Shown here: positions 1-9,531 of the stretch, in pieces
Numbering within the stretch: position 1 is the stretch's first letter
How the letters are laid out: every line of letters begins with the position of its first letter
Assembly: GCA_016213725.1 (NCBI GenBank)
Contig: JACQZS010000135.1
Coordinates: 1-64,000, forward strand
Direction: 5' to 3'
DNA: 64,000 nt
From: Acidobacteriota bacterium
GTDB lineage: Bacteria; Acidobacteriota; Terriglobia; Bryobacterales; Bryobacteraceae
Notes under the pieces: model-generated
Told to the model about the DNA's origin: nothing
The model's database searches: none
Seen by the model: only the letters and a program-made list of their open reading frames with translations
Program-made: the position numbers and the translations under genes

Positions 1-9
1 ACCGCTTCG

Positions 10-17
10 CCGAGCTC
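10..17. repeat. Left target-site duplication of IS66 element (CCGAGCTC)
   Basis: Identical 8-mer at 2594-2601 directly outside the right inverted repeat. Confidence 0.93.
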
Positions 18-51
18 GTAAGCGTTCGGTCCCGGCCGTCTAGGCAGGCCG

Positions 52-507
52 GTGTGGTGCTGCGATGCTCGAAGTGGACATGCGATGGCGTGTCCTGGAG
101 AGCAGATGGACGGAGCGGGTCGGAGTTCAAGTACAAAATCAGCCGTGGTACCGGCTGGGACTGAGAAGCGCCGGCGGCGGTCGGTTGCGGAGCGGCGGCA
201 GATTGTGGAGGAAACGCTCCTGCCGGGCGCGTCAGTGGCGCGCGTGGCGCGAGCGCACGGGGTCAATGCGAATCAGGTCTTCTACTGGCGCGCGTTGTAC
301 CGCCGCGGGCGATTGGGCGGCGCGGCGCTGGTCGCGGTGACGCTGGCCGACACGACAGCCGAAACGATGGCACCGGCGCTGCCGGCGGAGCCTGTGTCCG
401 TTGAGCCGGGCACGATTCACATCCAGTTCCGCACGGCGCGAGTGCGCATCGAGGGCCGGGCCGACCCGGCTGTACTGCGGGCCGTGTTGGAGGCGCTGGG
501 CGGATGA
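52..507 (+). CDS. tnpA: IS66 TnpA-like accessory protein (start may be downstream)
   Basis: RRRSVAERRQIVEETLLPGASVARVARAHGVNANQVFYWRALYR helix-turn-helix typical of IS66 Orf1. Confidence 0.88.
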   Translation: MWCCDARSGHAMACPGEQMDGAGRSSSTKSAVVPAGTEKRRRRSVAERRQIVEETLLPGASVARVARAHGVNANQVFYWRALYRRGRLGGAALVAVTLADTTAETMAPALPAEPVSVEPGTIHIQFRTARVRIEGRADPAVLRAVLEALGG

Positions 508-851
508 TCGCGCCGCCGAGCGGGGCACACATCTGGCTGGCGGCGGGCAATACGGATCTGCGGCGCGGCTTCACGGGCTTGAGCGCGCTGGTGCAAACCG
601 TCCTGGAGCATGATCCGTTTTCAGGGCACGTCTTCGTGTTTCGCGGGCGTCGTGGTGATCTGATCAAACTGCTGTGGTGGGATGGCGACGGGCTGTGCCT
701 GTTTGCCAAGCGTCTGGAGCGTGGGCGTTTCGTGTGGCCACGGGCTGAAAACGGCACGGTGGCGCTGACGCGGGCGCAGCTTTCGATGCTGCTGGAAGGC
801 ATTGATTGGCGGCGTCCGGTGCGCACGGCGGCGCCGCAGATGGCGGTTTGA
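504..851 (+). CDS. tnpB: IS66 TnpB accessory protein
   Basis: WLAAGNTDLRRGFTGLSALVQTVLEHDPFSGHVFVFRGRRGDLIKLLWWDGDGLCLFAKRLERGRFVWP matches IS66 Orf2; overlaps tnpA by 4 nt. Confidence 0.95.
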   Translation: MIAPPSGAHIWLAAGNTDLRRGFTGLSALVQTVLEHDPFSGHVFVFRGRRGDLIKLLWWDGDGLCLFAKRLERGRFVWPRAENGTVALTRAQLSMLLEGIDWRRPVRTAAPQMAV

Positions 852-884
852 GAAAACGACAAAAACACGCGGAAATGTTCGATA

Positions 885-2468
885 TTGTGGCACCCGAATG
901 AGCCGCGCGCACGTCCATTGATTATGCCTGCCGCGCCCGCTCCGCTGCCCGATCTGAGCACGCTGGACGCGGCTGCGCTGCGGGCGCTGATCATCGAGCA
1001 ACACGCCCGGCTCATCTCGCGAGACACCGAGATTGAGAATCTGAAACTGCTCGTGCTGAAGCTCAAGCGGATGCAGTTTGGGCGCAAAAGCGAGAAGCTC
1101 GACAAGCAGATCGAGCAGCTCGAATTGCGCTTGGAAGAGCTGGAGGGCGAGCCACAGCCGGAGCCGGTTGTGTTTGAAACGGGCGTAGCCGGAAACGTTT
1201 CAAACAAGAAGCCCGCCCGTCGTCCGCTGCCGGAGCACCTGCCGCGTGAGATTGAAACGCATGCGCCGAGTGAGACCGCGTGCCCGGCCTGTGGTGGGGC
1301 GTTGAAGAAGCTCGGTGAAGACATCAGCGAAATCCTCGAATACGTGCCGGCGCAATTCAAAGTGATCCGCCAGGTGCGGCCGAAGCTGGCCTGCACAGCG
1401 TGCGACGCCATCGTGCAGGCGCCGGCGCCGAGCCGCCCGATCGAGCGCGGCCTGGCCGGACCGGGCCTGCTGGCGCACGTGCTGGTCTCGAAGTACGCGG
1501 ATCACTTGCCGCTCTATCGTCAGGCTGAAATCTACGAGCGCGCGGGGCTCGAACTGGACCGCTCGACGCTGGCCGATTGGGTGGGCGCGTCGAGCCGCCT
1601 GCTGGCGCCGCTGGTCGAGACGCTGCGGCGCTACGTGCTCGACACGCGGAAGCTGCACGCCGACGACACGCCGGTGCCGGTCCTGGCGCCGGGGACGGGT
1701 CGGACCAAGACCGGCCGGCTGTGGACCTACGTGCGCGACAATCGCGCCGCGGGCGACGCGCACGCGCCGGCCGTGTGCTTTGCATATTCGCCAAATCGCA
1801 AGGGCGAGCATCCGCAGGCGCATTTGAAGGACTTTCGCGGCACGCTGCAGGCCGACGCCTTCGCGGGATTCAATCCGCTTTACGAGCAGGCTGAGCGCGG
1901 CATCGTCGAAGCCGCCTGCTGGGCGCACGCGCGGCGCAAGTTTTACGATCTACAGCAAGCGCATGCGTCGCCGATCGCGGCCGAGGCCATCGCGCGCATC
2001 GGTACGCTCTACGCGATTGAAAGCGAGATCCGCGGACGCTCGCCCGATGAGCGGCGCCAGGTGCGTCAAGCACGTGCTCGCCCGCTGCTCGATTCGATGC
2101 ACGCATGGCTACAGGCGAAACTTGGCCAACTATCGAAGAAATCCGCTGTCGCGGCGGCGATCGGCTATGCCCTCGGGCGCTGGCCTGCGCTGACGCGCTA
2201 CTGCGATGACGGCCTTGTCGAGATCGATAACAACAACGCCGAACGGGCGCTGCGCGCCGTCGCACTTGGACGGAAGAACTATCTGTTTGCCGGCTCTGAC
2301 GCCGGTGGCGAGCGCGCCGCCGCGATCTATAGCCTGGTCGGCACGGCCAAACTCAACGGCCTCGATCCGGAGGCCTACCTGCGCGACGTGCTCACGCGCA
2401 TCGCCGGCCACCCGGTCAACCGTGTCGCCGAACTGCTGCCCTGGAACATGGCGAAGACGCCAGCCTGA
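885..2468 (+). CDS. tnpC: IS66 family transposase TnpC
   Basis: 527 aa; zinc-finger CPACGG, coiled N-terminus, [13 protein letters not shown] and [34 protein letters not shown] motifs. Confidence 0.96.
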   Translation: MWHPNEPRARPLIMPAAPAPLPDLSTLDAAALRALIIEQHARLISRDTEIENLKLLVLKLKRMQFGRKSEKLDKQIEQLELRLEELEGEPQPEPVVFETGVAGNVSNKKPARRPLPEHLPREIETHAPSETACPACGGALKKLGEDISEILEYVPAQFKVIRQVRPKLACTACDAIVQAPAPSRPIERGLAGPGLLAHVLVSKYADHLPLYRQAEIYERAGLELDRSTLADWVGASSRLLAPLVETLRRYVLDTRKLHADDTPVPVLAPGTGRTKTGRLWTYVRDNRAAGDAHAPAVCFAYSPNRKGEHPQAHLKDFRGTLQADAFAGFNPLYEQAERGIVEAACWAHARRKFYDLQQAHASPIAAEAIARIGTLYAIESEIRGRSPDERRQVRQARARPLLDSMHAWLQAKLGQLSKKSAVAAAIGYALGRWPALTRYCDDGLVEIDNNNAERALRAVALGRKNYLFAGSDAGGERAAAIYSLVGTAKLNGLDPEAYLRDVLTRIAGHPVNRVAELLPWNMAKTPA

Positions 2469-2490
2469 GCCGTCACCGACCCATGCCAAA

Positions 2491-2520
2491 TGTGTCCACA
2501 TAACCTGCTATGTGGACACA
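2491..2520. repeat. Perfect 12-bp inverted repeat with 6-nt loop (TGTGTCCACATA-ACCTGC-TATGTGGACACA)
   Basis: Read directly; lies between tnpC stop and IS66 right end. Confidence 0.9.
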
Positions 2521-2593
2521 CAAACCTCACTCATAACGGCCTCGCGTGCCCCCATCCTCCTCCCGACCAGAACGGCCGACGCCGGACGCTTAC

Positions 2594-2601
2594 CCGAGCT
2601 C
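2594..2601. repeat. Right target-site duplication of IS66 element (CCGAGCTC)
   Basis: Identical 8-mer at 10-17 directly outside the left inverted repeat. Confidence 0.93.
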
Positions 2602-2700
2602 GCTGCCGCGAACAACCCCTCTGGCTGGGCGGGCATGCTGAAGGTGAAAACCCCCACTGGGGCGACTCTTGGCTACCTCTTGCTTTACAGCAACCCCTAG
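2602..2700 (+). pseudogene. 3' tail of the ORF interrupted by IS66
   Basis: Removing IS66 and one TSD copy joins CGC TTC GCC GAG CTC | GCT GCC GCG AAC ... = RFAELAAANNPSGWAGMLKVKTPTGATLGYLLLYSNP*. Confidence 0.6.
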
Positions 2701-2706
2701 CTATAG

Positions 2707-3807
2707 CTAGTTGACGGCCCACACATCGTATTCTGCAAGCGGCTTCGTACGTCGACGAAGGAACGCATCGGCTTGCCGCTTTCCCGATGCGGCAGTACCA
2801 GCTTGGATGATAGTTCTTATTCGCCAACCGCTACCCGAGAGCGAACTCTTAATGATGTCTAAGGGACTCGCCTTTCGATCGGAGATGCCACCGAAACGGA
2901 TCACCATGCGAGCATCGGAGGTGCAGACACGGGCCGCATTGCGCCAGACGGTCGCAAGGTCCGCAGCGAACGCCTCTGGACTCGAATGGACGACCTGATC
3001 CATGTTCGTATAGTCTACGGCAGCGGGGCCCCCAACAAACCAATTGCGGAGCCACTGATCTGGCCGGTAGGTTCGCATGCCGTAGTAGGGCGGCGATGTG
3101 ATGATCCATCGGAACTTGGCGCCCGGGGCTTCAGGTTGCATCGATTCTTGTTGCCTGCTATCCGCCAGCCGGCACTGGCCCACCCCCGTGGGCACTGCAG
3201 AGAAGTAACGTTTGGCGCGTCGCTCAATTACTGCCTTAGTATCCACGAATCGAGGTCTCTCGCCGCGTTCACGCCAGTATTTGATTGAATAGGCAGGCTT
3301 AGGCGCATACGTGCGCGGGCTTTGATTCGACAGATATCCTGGAAACGCTTTCTGCTGTGGACCGTGCAGTGCGCCCAAGATGATGCCGCGCAACGCGAGT
3401 CGAGCCTCCGTCGGGCCGTCTGCAAGGAATGCTTCACGCAGTCGACAAATGGCATCGAGTGTATCGCGATGGAAAGCCCACTCCCAAAACTCACCCTCGG
3501 GGATCAGCCGAGGAGGGGGGCCAGCCAGAATGCTGCGCAACTCCCGCATGATCTCAGGTACACTCGTTTCCACCAATTTGGCAGCCGTTATAGCTGCAGC
3601 AACAGGATTAGAGTCTATTCCGAGTGATGGCAGCCCGAAAATGCGAGCTGCAAGATTCGTGGTGCCGCGACCGCAGAACGGATCGAGGACCCGATCGCCC
3701 TGCGAAGCCCTCTTGCCGAGGATAGCCAGTGGGAAGTCAAGCGGGAACATCGTGAAATACGGACACAGTCCGTTCAAAGCCGCTTGCCCGTTGAACTGAG
3801 TTAGCAT
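2707..3807 (-). CDS. DNA methyltransferase (N4/N6-type, SPPY motif)
   Basis: DPFCGRGTTNLAARIFG (motif I) and ITSPPYYGMRTY (motif IV); ATG directly follows the HerA stop codon. Confidence 0.85.
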   Translation of the reverse strand: MLTQFNGQAALNGLCPYFTMFPLDFPLAILGKRASQGDRVLDPFCGRGTTNLAARIFGLPSLGIDSNPVAAAITAAKLVETSVPEIMRELRSILAGPPPRLIPEGEFWEWAFHRDTLDAICRLREAFLADGPTEARLALRGIILGALHGPQQKAFPGYLSNQSPRTYAPKPAYSIKYWRERGERPRFVDTKAVIERRAKRYFSAVPTGVGQCRLADSRQQESMQPEAPGAKFRWIITSPPYYGMRTYRPDQWLRNWFVGGPAAVDYTNMDQVVHSSPEAFAADLATVWRNAARVCTSDARMVIRFGGISDRKASPLDIIKSSLSGSGWRIRTIIQAGTAASGKRQADAFLRRRTKPLAEYDVWAVN

Positions 3808-5943
3808 CTATCGCTTCCTTCTGACGTAGCTGGTGTTGTTCTTGTTCTGGTTTCTGTAAGCTTCCCAGCTTTCATTCTGCGGCCCAAACACTCTGGTCAT
3901 CGCCTTAGCGACGAGTTGGTACGCGAGTTGGTTACGGTCATCCATCTCCGGTGGAAGGTGCTCCAGGAAGAACGCCTTGACCGATCCCCACGCAGCGCCT
4001 TCCGGGGAATCAATCTTGGCCATCAACTTCGAATCAGCCTGGAGCCGCCGGACCATTTCATCCTCAAGGTTCGCCATGACATCGACAGGCTCCGACTCTT
4101 CGGTGTCTGGAAACAGACTGCTCGGGGCCTCGCCGGTTGGTACCTGCACTGGGCCAACTGGTTGACGAGTGCCAGGGAAGGTCCTCCGAAGGGACTCTGC
4201 GTAGGTGTGACCCGGCGGCAAGTTGTACATCTTGTCGCGCATGGCGAAAAGCTTCTCAAAGGAGAGGACCCGCAGGCTTACGGGATACGGCTTGCCGCCA
4301 ACAGAGCTCCAAAACACGCCTTGGCCCGGAATTGGTTCGTTCAACAGTGAGCTCAGCAGGTCGTCACTAAAGTGGGCATTTGCCTTCTTGAGCGAAGTCA
4401 GATCCGCTGCGGAGAGCAGGTGAAAGATGAACCAATTATCGCCTTGGCTCAGAATCTCAACGGGGATACTGCCGGGCTGCTGCGTGATCAGGAGCGCGCC
4501 GAGATCATATTTCCGCCCCTCTTTGACCCACGCAACGTAAGGTTCCGACGCCGGCGCATTCTCGTTCAAAACAGACTGGGCCTCTTCGACTACCGCAATC
4601 GTCGGTATCGTCTTCGGGTCAGCAGCTGTGAACTCTTGCTGGTTCCGATCGAAGATCCTCCGGAGAATCAGGCCTGACAGGACGAGCGACTGGCCGCCGC
4701 GCATTTGCGATACGTCAATCACGCAGATCTTCCCCTCGGAGAGCGCGTGGACCAGCATGTCCATCAGTTGGCTGCTCTTGTCGTGGAGCATTCGGACAAT
4801 GGCGGTCATGTTTCCACGCGCAGCCAGGGCTTCAGCCTCTTGCCTCTGGGCATCCAGATCGAGCAAGTGGCAGATATCTTCAAGAGGAGTGGCGTTCCCA
4901 TTCGCGTCAATGAGGTTGACCAGAGACTCCCATCGCTCTTGCGACAATCCGCGGAGTTTCCTGACGTTTTGCTGTTCTTGACGCTCCGGTCCCAAAGCGA
5001 TGGCGATGACATCGCCTGGCCGCAGCCTCCGGATATCGAGCTTGATACCACCCGCTACAAACGATTGGTAGAACGGGCTGGGGTTCTTCCGCTCGGTGAA
5101 GACAACGAGTTTATCTTCCAAAGCAGGGACATCGCACAGCCCCGGCCTCCCCTTGTCATCGGGCCAGAAGTATTCGCCGTCAGGGTCGAAGATTACTGTG
5201 CCGACAGGCACCTGTTTTCCCGCGCGCTTGGTGACATGTGGAGTGGTCTCGTAGAGCTTGGCGAATAGCAGCTTGTTCAGATTCGACTTGCCAAATCCCG
5301 CGCGAGCAAAAACGAAGCTCCTGCGCGAGACGAGTGACTCCATTGGAAACCGGACAAGCACTTCTGGTTGCAGAATCTGCATCCAGTCCTGCGCCTCTAC
5401 CTGGGCATTTCCGCCAGCGTAGATGTACTCGCCGAACGCCAGGTGACCTATGGGCGCCCCCCCGATGTTGTGCCCGGCGATTTCCTGGAGAACGTCTTCT
5501 GAAGGGAAGGCGACCTTGCTTCCGACATGGGGCAAACGCCGATGGGAAGGGACGAACGTCAGTCCTTTCCCGTTCTTCCGGAGCACGCCGAGGACCCTGA
5601 TATTGACCCGGTATTTGAGGTACTGTTCCCGGAGGTCTTCGGGAATCGCGCGCTCCTCTCGTACCGCGCGAATGTTGAATTCCTCGCCAGACCCGAACGA
5701 CAACTTGCCCTCTGATGAGAAGGACGCGATGCGGCCGAGCACTGCCTCATCCGGAGTTTCGAGCTGCACGAGGAGGAACTGGCCGTGCATGGGGATGTTT
5801 TGAAACTCGTTACGGTAGGGCAGCACTAAGTCCGCGTGGAACTCGAGGCCCCCTTGCTGGAACCCGCGAAATATACCTACAACCTGGTCACGCGGAAAGA
5901 GTTGGAACTCGGTGGTTCTTGCCGTTGCTTGATTTTCGGGCAT
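3808..5943 (-). CDS. HerA-like ATPase/helicase (DUF87-type)
   Basis: SRRSFVFARAGFGKSNLNKLLFAKLY Walker A; TIAVVEEAQSVLN Walker B; GALLITQQPGSIP sensor region; 711 aa. Confidence 0.85.
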   Translation of the reverse strand: MPENQATARTTEFQLFPRDQVVGIFRGFQQGGLEFHADLVLPYRNEFQNIPMHGQFLLVQLETPDEAVLGRIASFSSEGKLSFGSGEEFNIRAVREERAIPEDLREQYLKYRVNIRVLGVLRKNGKGLTFVPSHRRLPHVGSKVAFPSEDVLQEIAGHNIGGAPIGHLAFGEYIYAGGNAQVEAQDWMQILQPEVLVRFPMESLVSRRSFVFARAGFGKSNLNKLLFAKLYETTPHVTKRAGKQVPVGTVIFDPDGEYFWPDDKGRPGLCDVPALEDKLVVFTERKNPSPFYQSFVAGGIKLDIRRLRPGDVIAIALGPERQEQQNVRKLRGLSQERWESLVNLIDANGNATPLEDICHLLDLDAQRQEAEALAARGNMTAIVRMLHDKSSQLMDMLVHALSEGKICVIDVSQMRGGQSLVLSGLILRRIFDRNQQEFTAADPKTIPTIAVVEEAQSVLNENAPASEPYVAWVKEGRKYDLGALLITQQPGSIPVEILSQGDNWFIFHLLSAADLTSLKKANAHFSDDLLSSLLNEPIPGQGVFWSSVGGKPYPVSLRVLSFEKLFAMRDKMYNLPPGHTYAESLRRTFPGTRQPVGPVQVPTGEAPSSLFPDTEESEPVDVMANLEDEMVRRLQADSKLMAKIDSPEGAAWGSVKAFFLEHLPPEMDDRNQLAYQLVAKAMTRVFGPQNESWEAYRNQNKNNTSYVRRKR

Positions 5944-5957
5944 TGGGGCTCCTGTCG

Positions 5958-7100
5958 TTAGCGGTATCGTCCTTGGGCTGGGTCGGCATCCTGGAGTTGG
6001 AACGCATCCAAAGTTCCGGCATCTACACCGAGACTGCCGCGAACGCCTTCATAGATAAAGTCCTGCAGGACATCAAAGTCGAAGTCAACCAGAGCCGCGT
6101 TCTCGTGGGCCTTCTGGAGACAACGCGGGTAGTGGGGCACGGGGAAGCCATTGATCGCATCAGCCAACATTGAGCCGAGTACAACCTGAGAATCCTTCAC
6201 CTGAGACAGAAAGATATCGACCGGCCAAATCGGGTCTCTACGCTGGGATCCAAACTTCACGAGGAACATCTTCCCACCGACGAATTTGTTGATCTCCCCG
6301 CCTTCGCCCGCACGATCGTCACCACGTGCGAACTCGGACCAAACGTATGCTTTCTCTTCCACGTCCCGCGGAACCTCGACGTAAGCCGGATAGTCACTCT
6401 GGAGCACGCCCTCGAGTGCCATCGCGAGGCGATAGCGGGAGAGAACCTTGCTGTGCTTCGCAACACCTGCCAGATAGATCCTCCGCCGGCTTCGTTCCCA
6501 TTGGGCCTCGATGCGGTCTTTCATGCCGGCGAGAAGCTTCGGGAAGAGGTCCCCGGCGAACACCTTACTGCGCAACAGGCCGTCGCACACGATGAGCGTG
6601 TCGGTACCGAAATCCTTCTTAAGGATCGAAAACAGGATGGCCCACTCCACCAGTTCCCGATAGACCTGCACCCAACTGGGTGACACGGGCTTGCCCTTTT
6701 GGCTTGGGCGGATCATGTGTGAGAGAGCCGGGAGGGTGCTGACGCCCAGATAGGACATCATTTCTCCCAGCGCAGTGCGAGCGGAGCCGTCACCATTGAA
6801 CTGCCGAGAGTCGAGTTTCACAATCTCGGTAGTCGGCGAGACTGCCTCCAGACAGTATTCGTTATCGCTGCTATCGACCACCCGGACCAACTGAACCAGG
6901 AACGGGTCGAACTGAAGCTGGTTATTGCCACCGTCCGTGCCGACGAGCGAAATGGATGTCGTTGCCCGGGGTTGAATTCGCCGGGTCGCACTTCTGAGCG
7001 GTCGAATTTCGGCGCGCAGGGTATCCAAAACGTCCTGATCCGCACCGATACAGTCGGCGATCGCGTCTTTCAGGTCCTTGATAGTTTCCGGATCAAACAC
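5958..7100 (-). CDS. NurA-like nuclease domain protein
   Basis: ISLVGTDGGNNQLQFDPFLVQLVRVVDS resembles the NurA DG-rich N-terminal motif; TLIVCDGLLRSKVF; 14 nt upstream of HerA in the transcribed direction; GTG start. Confidence 0.68.
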   Translation of the reverse strand: MFDPETIKDLKDAIADCIGADQDVLDTLRAEIRPLRSATRRIQPRATTSISLVGTDGGNNQLQFDPFLVQLVRVVDSSDNEYCLEAVSPTTEIVKLDSRQFNGDGSARTALGEMMSYLGVSTLPALSHMIRPSQKGKPVSPSWVQVYRELVEWAILFSILKKDFGTDTLIVCDGLLRSKVFAGDLFPKLLAGMKDRIEAQWERSRRRIYLAGVAKHSKVLSRYRLAMALEGVLQSDYPAYVEVPRDVEEKAYVWSEFARGDDRAGEGGEINKFVGGKMFLVKFGSQRRDPIWPVDIFLSQVKDSQVVLGSMLADAINGFPVPHYPRCLQKAHENAALVDFDFDVLQDFIYEGVRGSLGVDAGTLDAFQLQDADPAQGRYR

Positions 7101-7228
7101 TTGCCCTCCTGCCTTTGCACGAACCTGCGGTCGGCTCTGGTCTTGCGCTCCTCGAACATCGCGAGGACACGCTGTGTCCGTTCACGCTCGGCGGCGTTGA
7201 AGTCAAGCCATGCGAGGGTGGACTCCAT
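7067..7228 (-). pseudogene. Short ORF (MESTLAWLDFNAAERERTQRVLAMFEER...) resembling the N-terminus of DUF6361-family proteins; likely truncated
   Basis: 53-aa reading frame in the gap between the STAND and NurA genes; resemblance is from memory of the family N-terminus. Confidence 0.35.
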
Positions 7229-7242
7229 AGAATCTCAAGGCC

Positions 7243-9531
7243 TTACACCCTGGCTCCCCGACCTCTCGGGGCCGGAATCAGGAACGAGCCGTGCTTTTGG
7301 ATTAGGATCTGTCGCTGCCGCTCAACTTGAGGGTCGCCGGGGTGTTCCGCCTCCCAATCCTCAAGCCACCGATTTCGTTCGCGGGTGTCACCGAGCATAT
7401 CGAGGCAGATGACGGCCGCACAGTAAATGGCAGAGCTGATCGCTCGTTCGCCGCCGCTCAGTGCCTCGGGCGACTTGATATATGCCTTTGCGTCGTCAGC
7501 GGCCTCACGCCACATTTTTTCCGCTTTCTCCCGATGCATGCCCCGATGGAAATCAAAGCCAGCCTGCTTCTTGGCAAAGATCTTGCGCTCCATCACTTCA
7601 TAGAAATCCGGGAATACCTTGATGGCTCGATCGGCGACGGAGATTGCCCTGGACCATTCTTTCTCCCCGATCTCCATTCCAACCCACTGCAGGTACATGT
7701 CTCTGCGACCGCTCTTCAGCTTTGCGGCCGACTCGAATTGTGTCCGTGCGTCAGCCAGGCGGCCCATACGCTTATAGACGTAGCCGAGGAAACTGTGTAG
7801 ATCAGGGGCCTGTGGATACTTTTCGAGAGCTTCTAACAAGATCTGCTCCGACTCTTGGTATCGGTCCGCGTTCAGGCGAAGTTGGGCCTGTCGGATGAGT
7901 GCGCCCACCATGCCGGAAGCGACTTCGGGCATTTGTCCCCTGAGCATCTTGCTGGCGCGCTCAATCCGGGCATAGAAGTCACTCTGGCCCTCGACGAGCC
8001 GGACCAACTTCTTCGTGTTCAGGTTGATATCGAAGCGCTGTTCAGCTTCGATCACTTTGGGCTTGGGAAACAGGAATAGCGTCTGCAGCTCAGAGAGCGC
8101 CGAAAGCAGACGATCCTCCGACATTTCTAGAATGCTTTCGAGCTCAGCGTATGAAATCGGCCCGTCGGTTACGGCGGCGGCGACAAGGATCTTCTTCCCG
8201 TCCTGTGAGAGTCTTTCCATCTCCCTCTGCAGTGCGTACTTCCGGGCCTCGTCGCCACGACGTTCAGCCCATGTGCTCAGTGCTTTCTTGACATCAACGA
8301 TTCTTGTCAAACGCAGGAGATCATCCATGTAGAGCGGGGAACCGTCGGTCACCTTGACCAGCTCCGAGATTACCTGAGGTGTGAATTGCTGGCCGTCGAG
8401 CCCATAGAGATGGACCCGCGAGCGAATGAAGCTCTCTGCCTCGTCCTTCTCAAAGCCCTTCACCACGTAGCTGCGAACCCCAGGTATGTCACGCCGAGAG
8501 GTCAGCAGCACTGCCGACTGCGTGTGTGGGATTTCGTACGTGAACAGGCTGACCACATCGCTGTCTTCAAGAAGGGTGTCAATATCGTCGCCGACGATGA
8601 AGGCTGGATAGGAATTCAGGTAGTCTAGGAGGAGGCGCTTTCTCTCCTCGAAGGGTTTCGAGAAGTCGTCTGTAACCGCTCCGTATTCGGACAGCAAACG
8701 ATTGACGGCATCGTCGACTGTTGAGAAGTCGGGGGAATCGATGCTCACAACCTTACCTTCTTGGAACCGGCGGCGCTTCGCGCTGAGCCAGACGATGAGT
8801 TGGAAGCGCCCAGGAGCGTCGGCCAACTGCTGTGCATACCGGTAGGCTACAGCCGACTTGCCTTTGCCGCCGTCGCCAGCCAGGAGGCAACGACGGTTGT
8901 CCAACTGGTCGAAGTGCGACTTGACCTGCTCCAGCAACCCCGTCCGGCCGACGAACTCCATGTAGATCGAATCCTGCGGCGGCAGTTGCCGCAGGGCAGA
9001 TGCTCCCGCAGTTGGCCCCCCAGCCAGACTATCCCTCAGCTTGGCGAGTTCGGCGGCCTCAACCGACAGACCGAGCGCATCCAGAATCTGCTTAGCATCA
9101 ACCAAGAGGCCGAAAGCTTCATCGTAGGGAACCTCCTCCTCGACCGGGTGGGACAGAGGGTCACGACAGTCTTTCATCTGCTTGAGGTTGCCGAGGAGCT
9201 TACTCTTGACGGGACGGGGTTGAGTTGAGGGATGCCCCCCGTTGGCAGAGAAGATCTTATCGAAGAAGCGATCGAAGATTTCGAAGAAATGATTGACACC
9301 GAGAAGATCATAGTCGTCCCGGATTGTCGTCGCTGTCCCGCCGGTCTCCCGAGACTGAGTCGCGTTGGTCGCGGCTTTCGTCCAGCTCTCACCGAAGAGC
9401 CGCTTCATCTGCTGCAGGTGGTCGTTCGGAAAGGCTCGTGGCAGGCGCTCCCGAATAAAGCCAACCATGGCGTTGCGAAACACTCGCTGGATGCCTTGAT
9501 AACAGATCGCGTTATTGTCAAGCATTTGCAT
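7243..9531 (-). CDS. STAND/NB-ARC-type NTPase with N-terminal HEPN-like (Swt1-type) domain and C-terminal TPR repeats
   Basis: CLLAGDGGKGKSAVAYRYAQQL (P-loop), YPAFIVGDDIDTLLED (Walker B), DCRDPLSH (R-x4-H), TPR-like helices LLEALEKYPQAPDLHSFLGYVYKRMGRLADARTQFESAAKL; likely start ATG at 9531 sharing 1 nt with preceding stop (TGATG). Confidence 0.8.
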   Translation of the reverse strand: MQMLDNNAICYQGIQRVFRNAMVGFIRERLPRAFPNDHLQQMKRLFGESWTKAATNATQSRETGGTATTIRDDYDLLGVNHFFEIFDRFFDKIFSANGGHPSTQPRPVKSKLLGNLKQMKDCRDPLSHPVEEEVPYDEAFGLLVDAKQILDALGLSVEAAELAKLRDSLAGGPTAGASALRQLPPQDSIYMEFVGRTGLLEQVKSHFDQLDNRRCLLAGDGGKGKSAVAYRYAQQLADAPGRFQLIVWLSAKRRRFQEGKVVSIDSPDFSTVDDAVNRLLSEYGAVTDDFSKPFEERKRLLLDYLNSYPAFIVGDDIDTLLEDSDVVSLFTYEIPHTQSAVLLTSRRDIPGVRSYVVKGFEKDEAESFIRSRVHLYGLDGQQFTPQVISELVKVTDGSPLYMDDLLRLTRIVDVKKALSTWAERRGDEARKYALQREMERLSQDGKKILVAAAVTDGPISYAELESILEMSEDRLLSALSELQTLFLFPKPKVIEAEQRFDINLNTKKLVRLVEGQSDFYARIERASKMLRGQMPEVASGMVGALIRQAQLRLNADRYQESEQILLEALEKYPQAPDLHSFLGYVYKRMGRLADARTQFESAAKLKSGRRDMYLQWVGMEIGEKEWSRAISVADRAIKVFPDFYEVMERKIFAKKQAGFDFHRGMHREKAEKMWREAADDAKAYIKSPEALSGGERAISSAIYCAAVICLDMLGDTRERNRWLEDWEAEHPGDPQVERQRQILIQKHGSFLIPAPRGRGARV

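Larger units (their letters stand above)
18..2593 (+). mobile_element. Complete IS66-family insertion sequence (tnpA, tnpB, tnpC)
   Basis: Left end GTAAGCGTTCGGTCCCGGCCGT and right end (reverse complement) GTAAGCGTCCGGCGTCGGCCGT are imperfect inverted repeats; 8-bp direct repeat CCGAGCTC at 10-17 and 2594-2601; three IS66-type ORFs inside. Confidence 0.95.

Noticed and set aside
263-1411. 382-aa minus-strand ORF in the IS66 element
   Set aside because: Antisense to tnpA/tnpB/tnpC; no plausible motifs.
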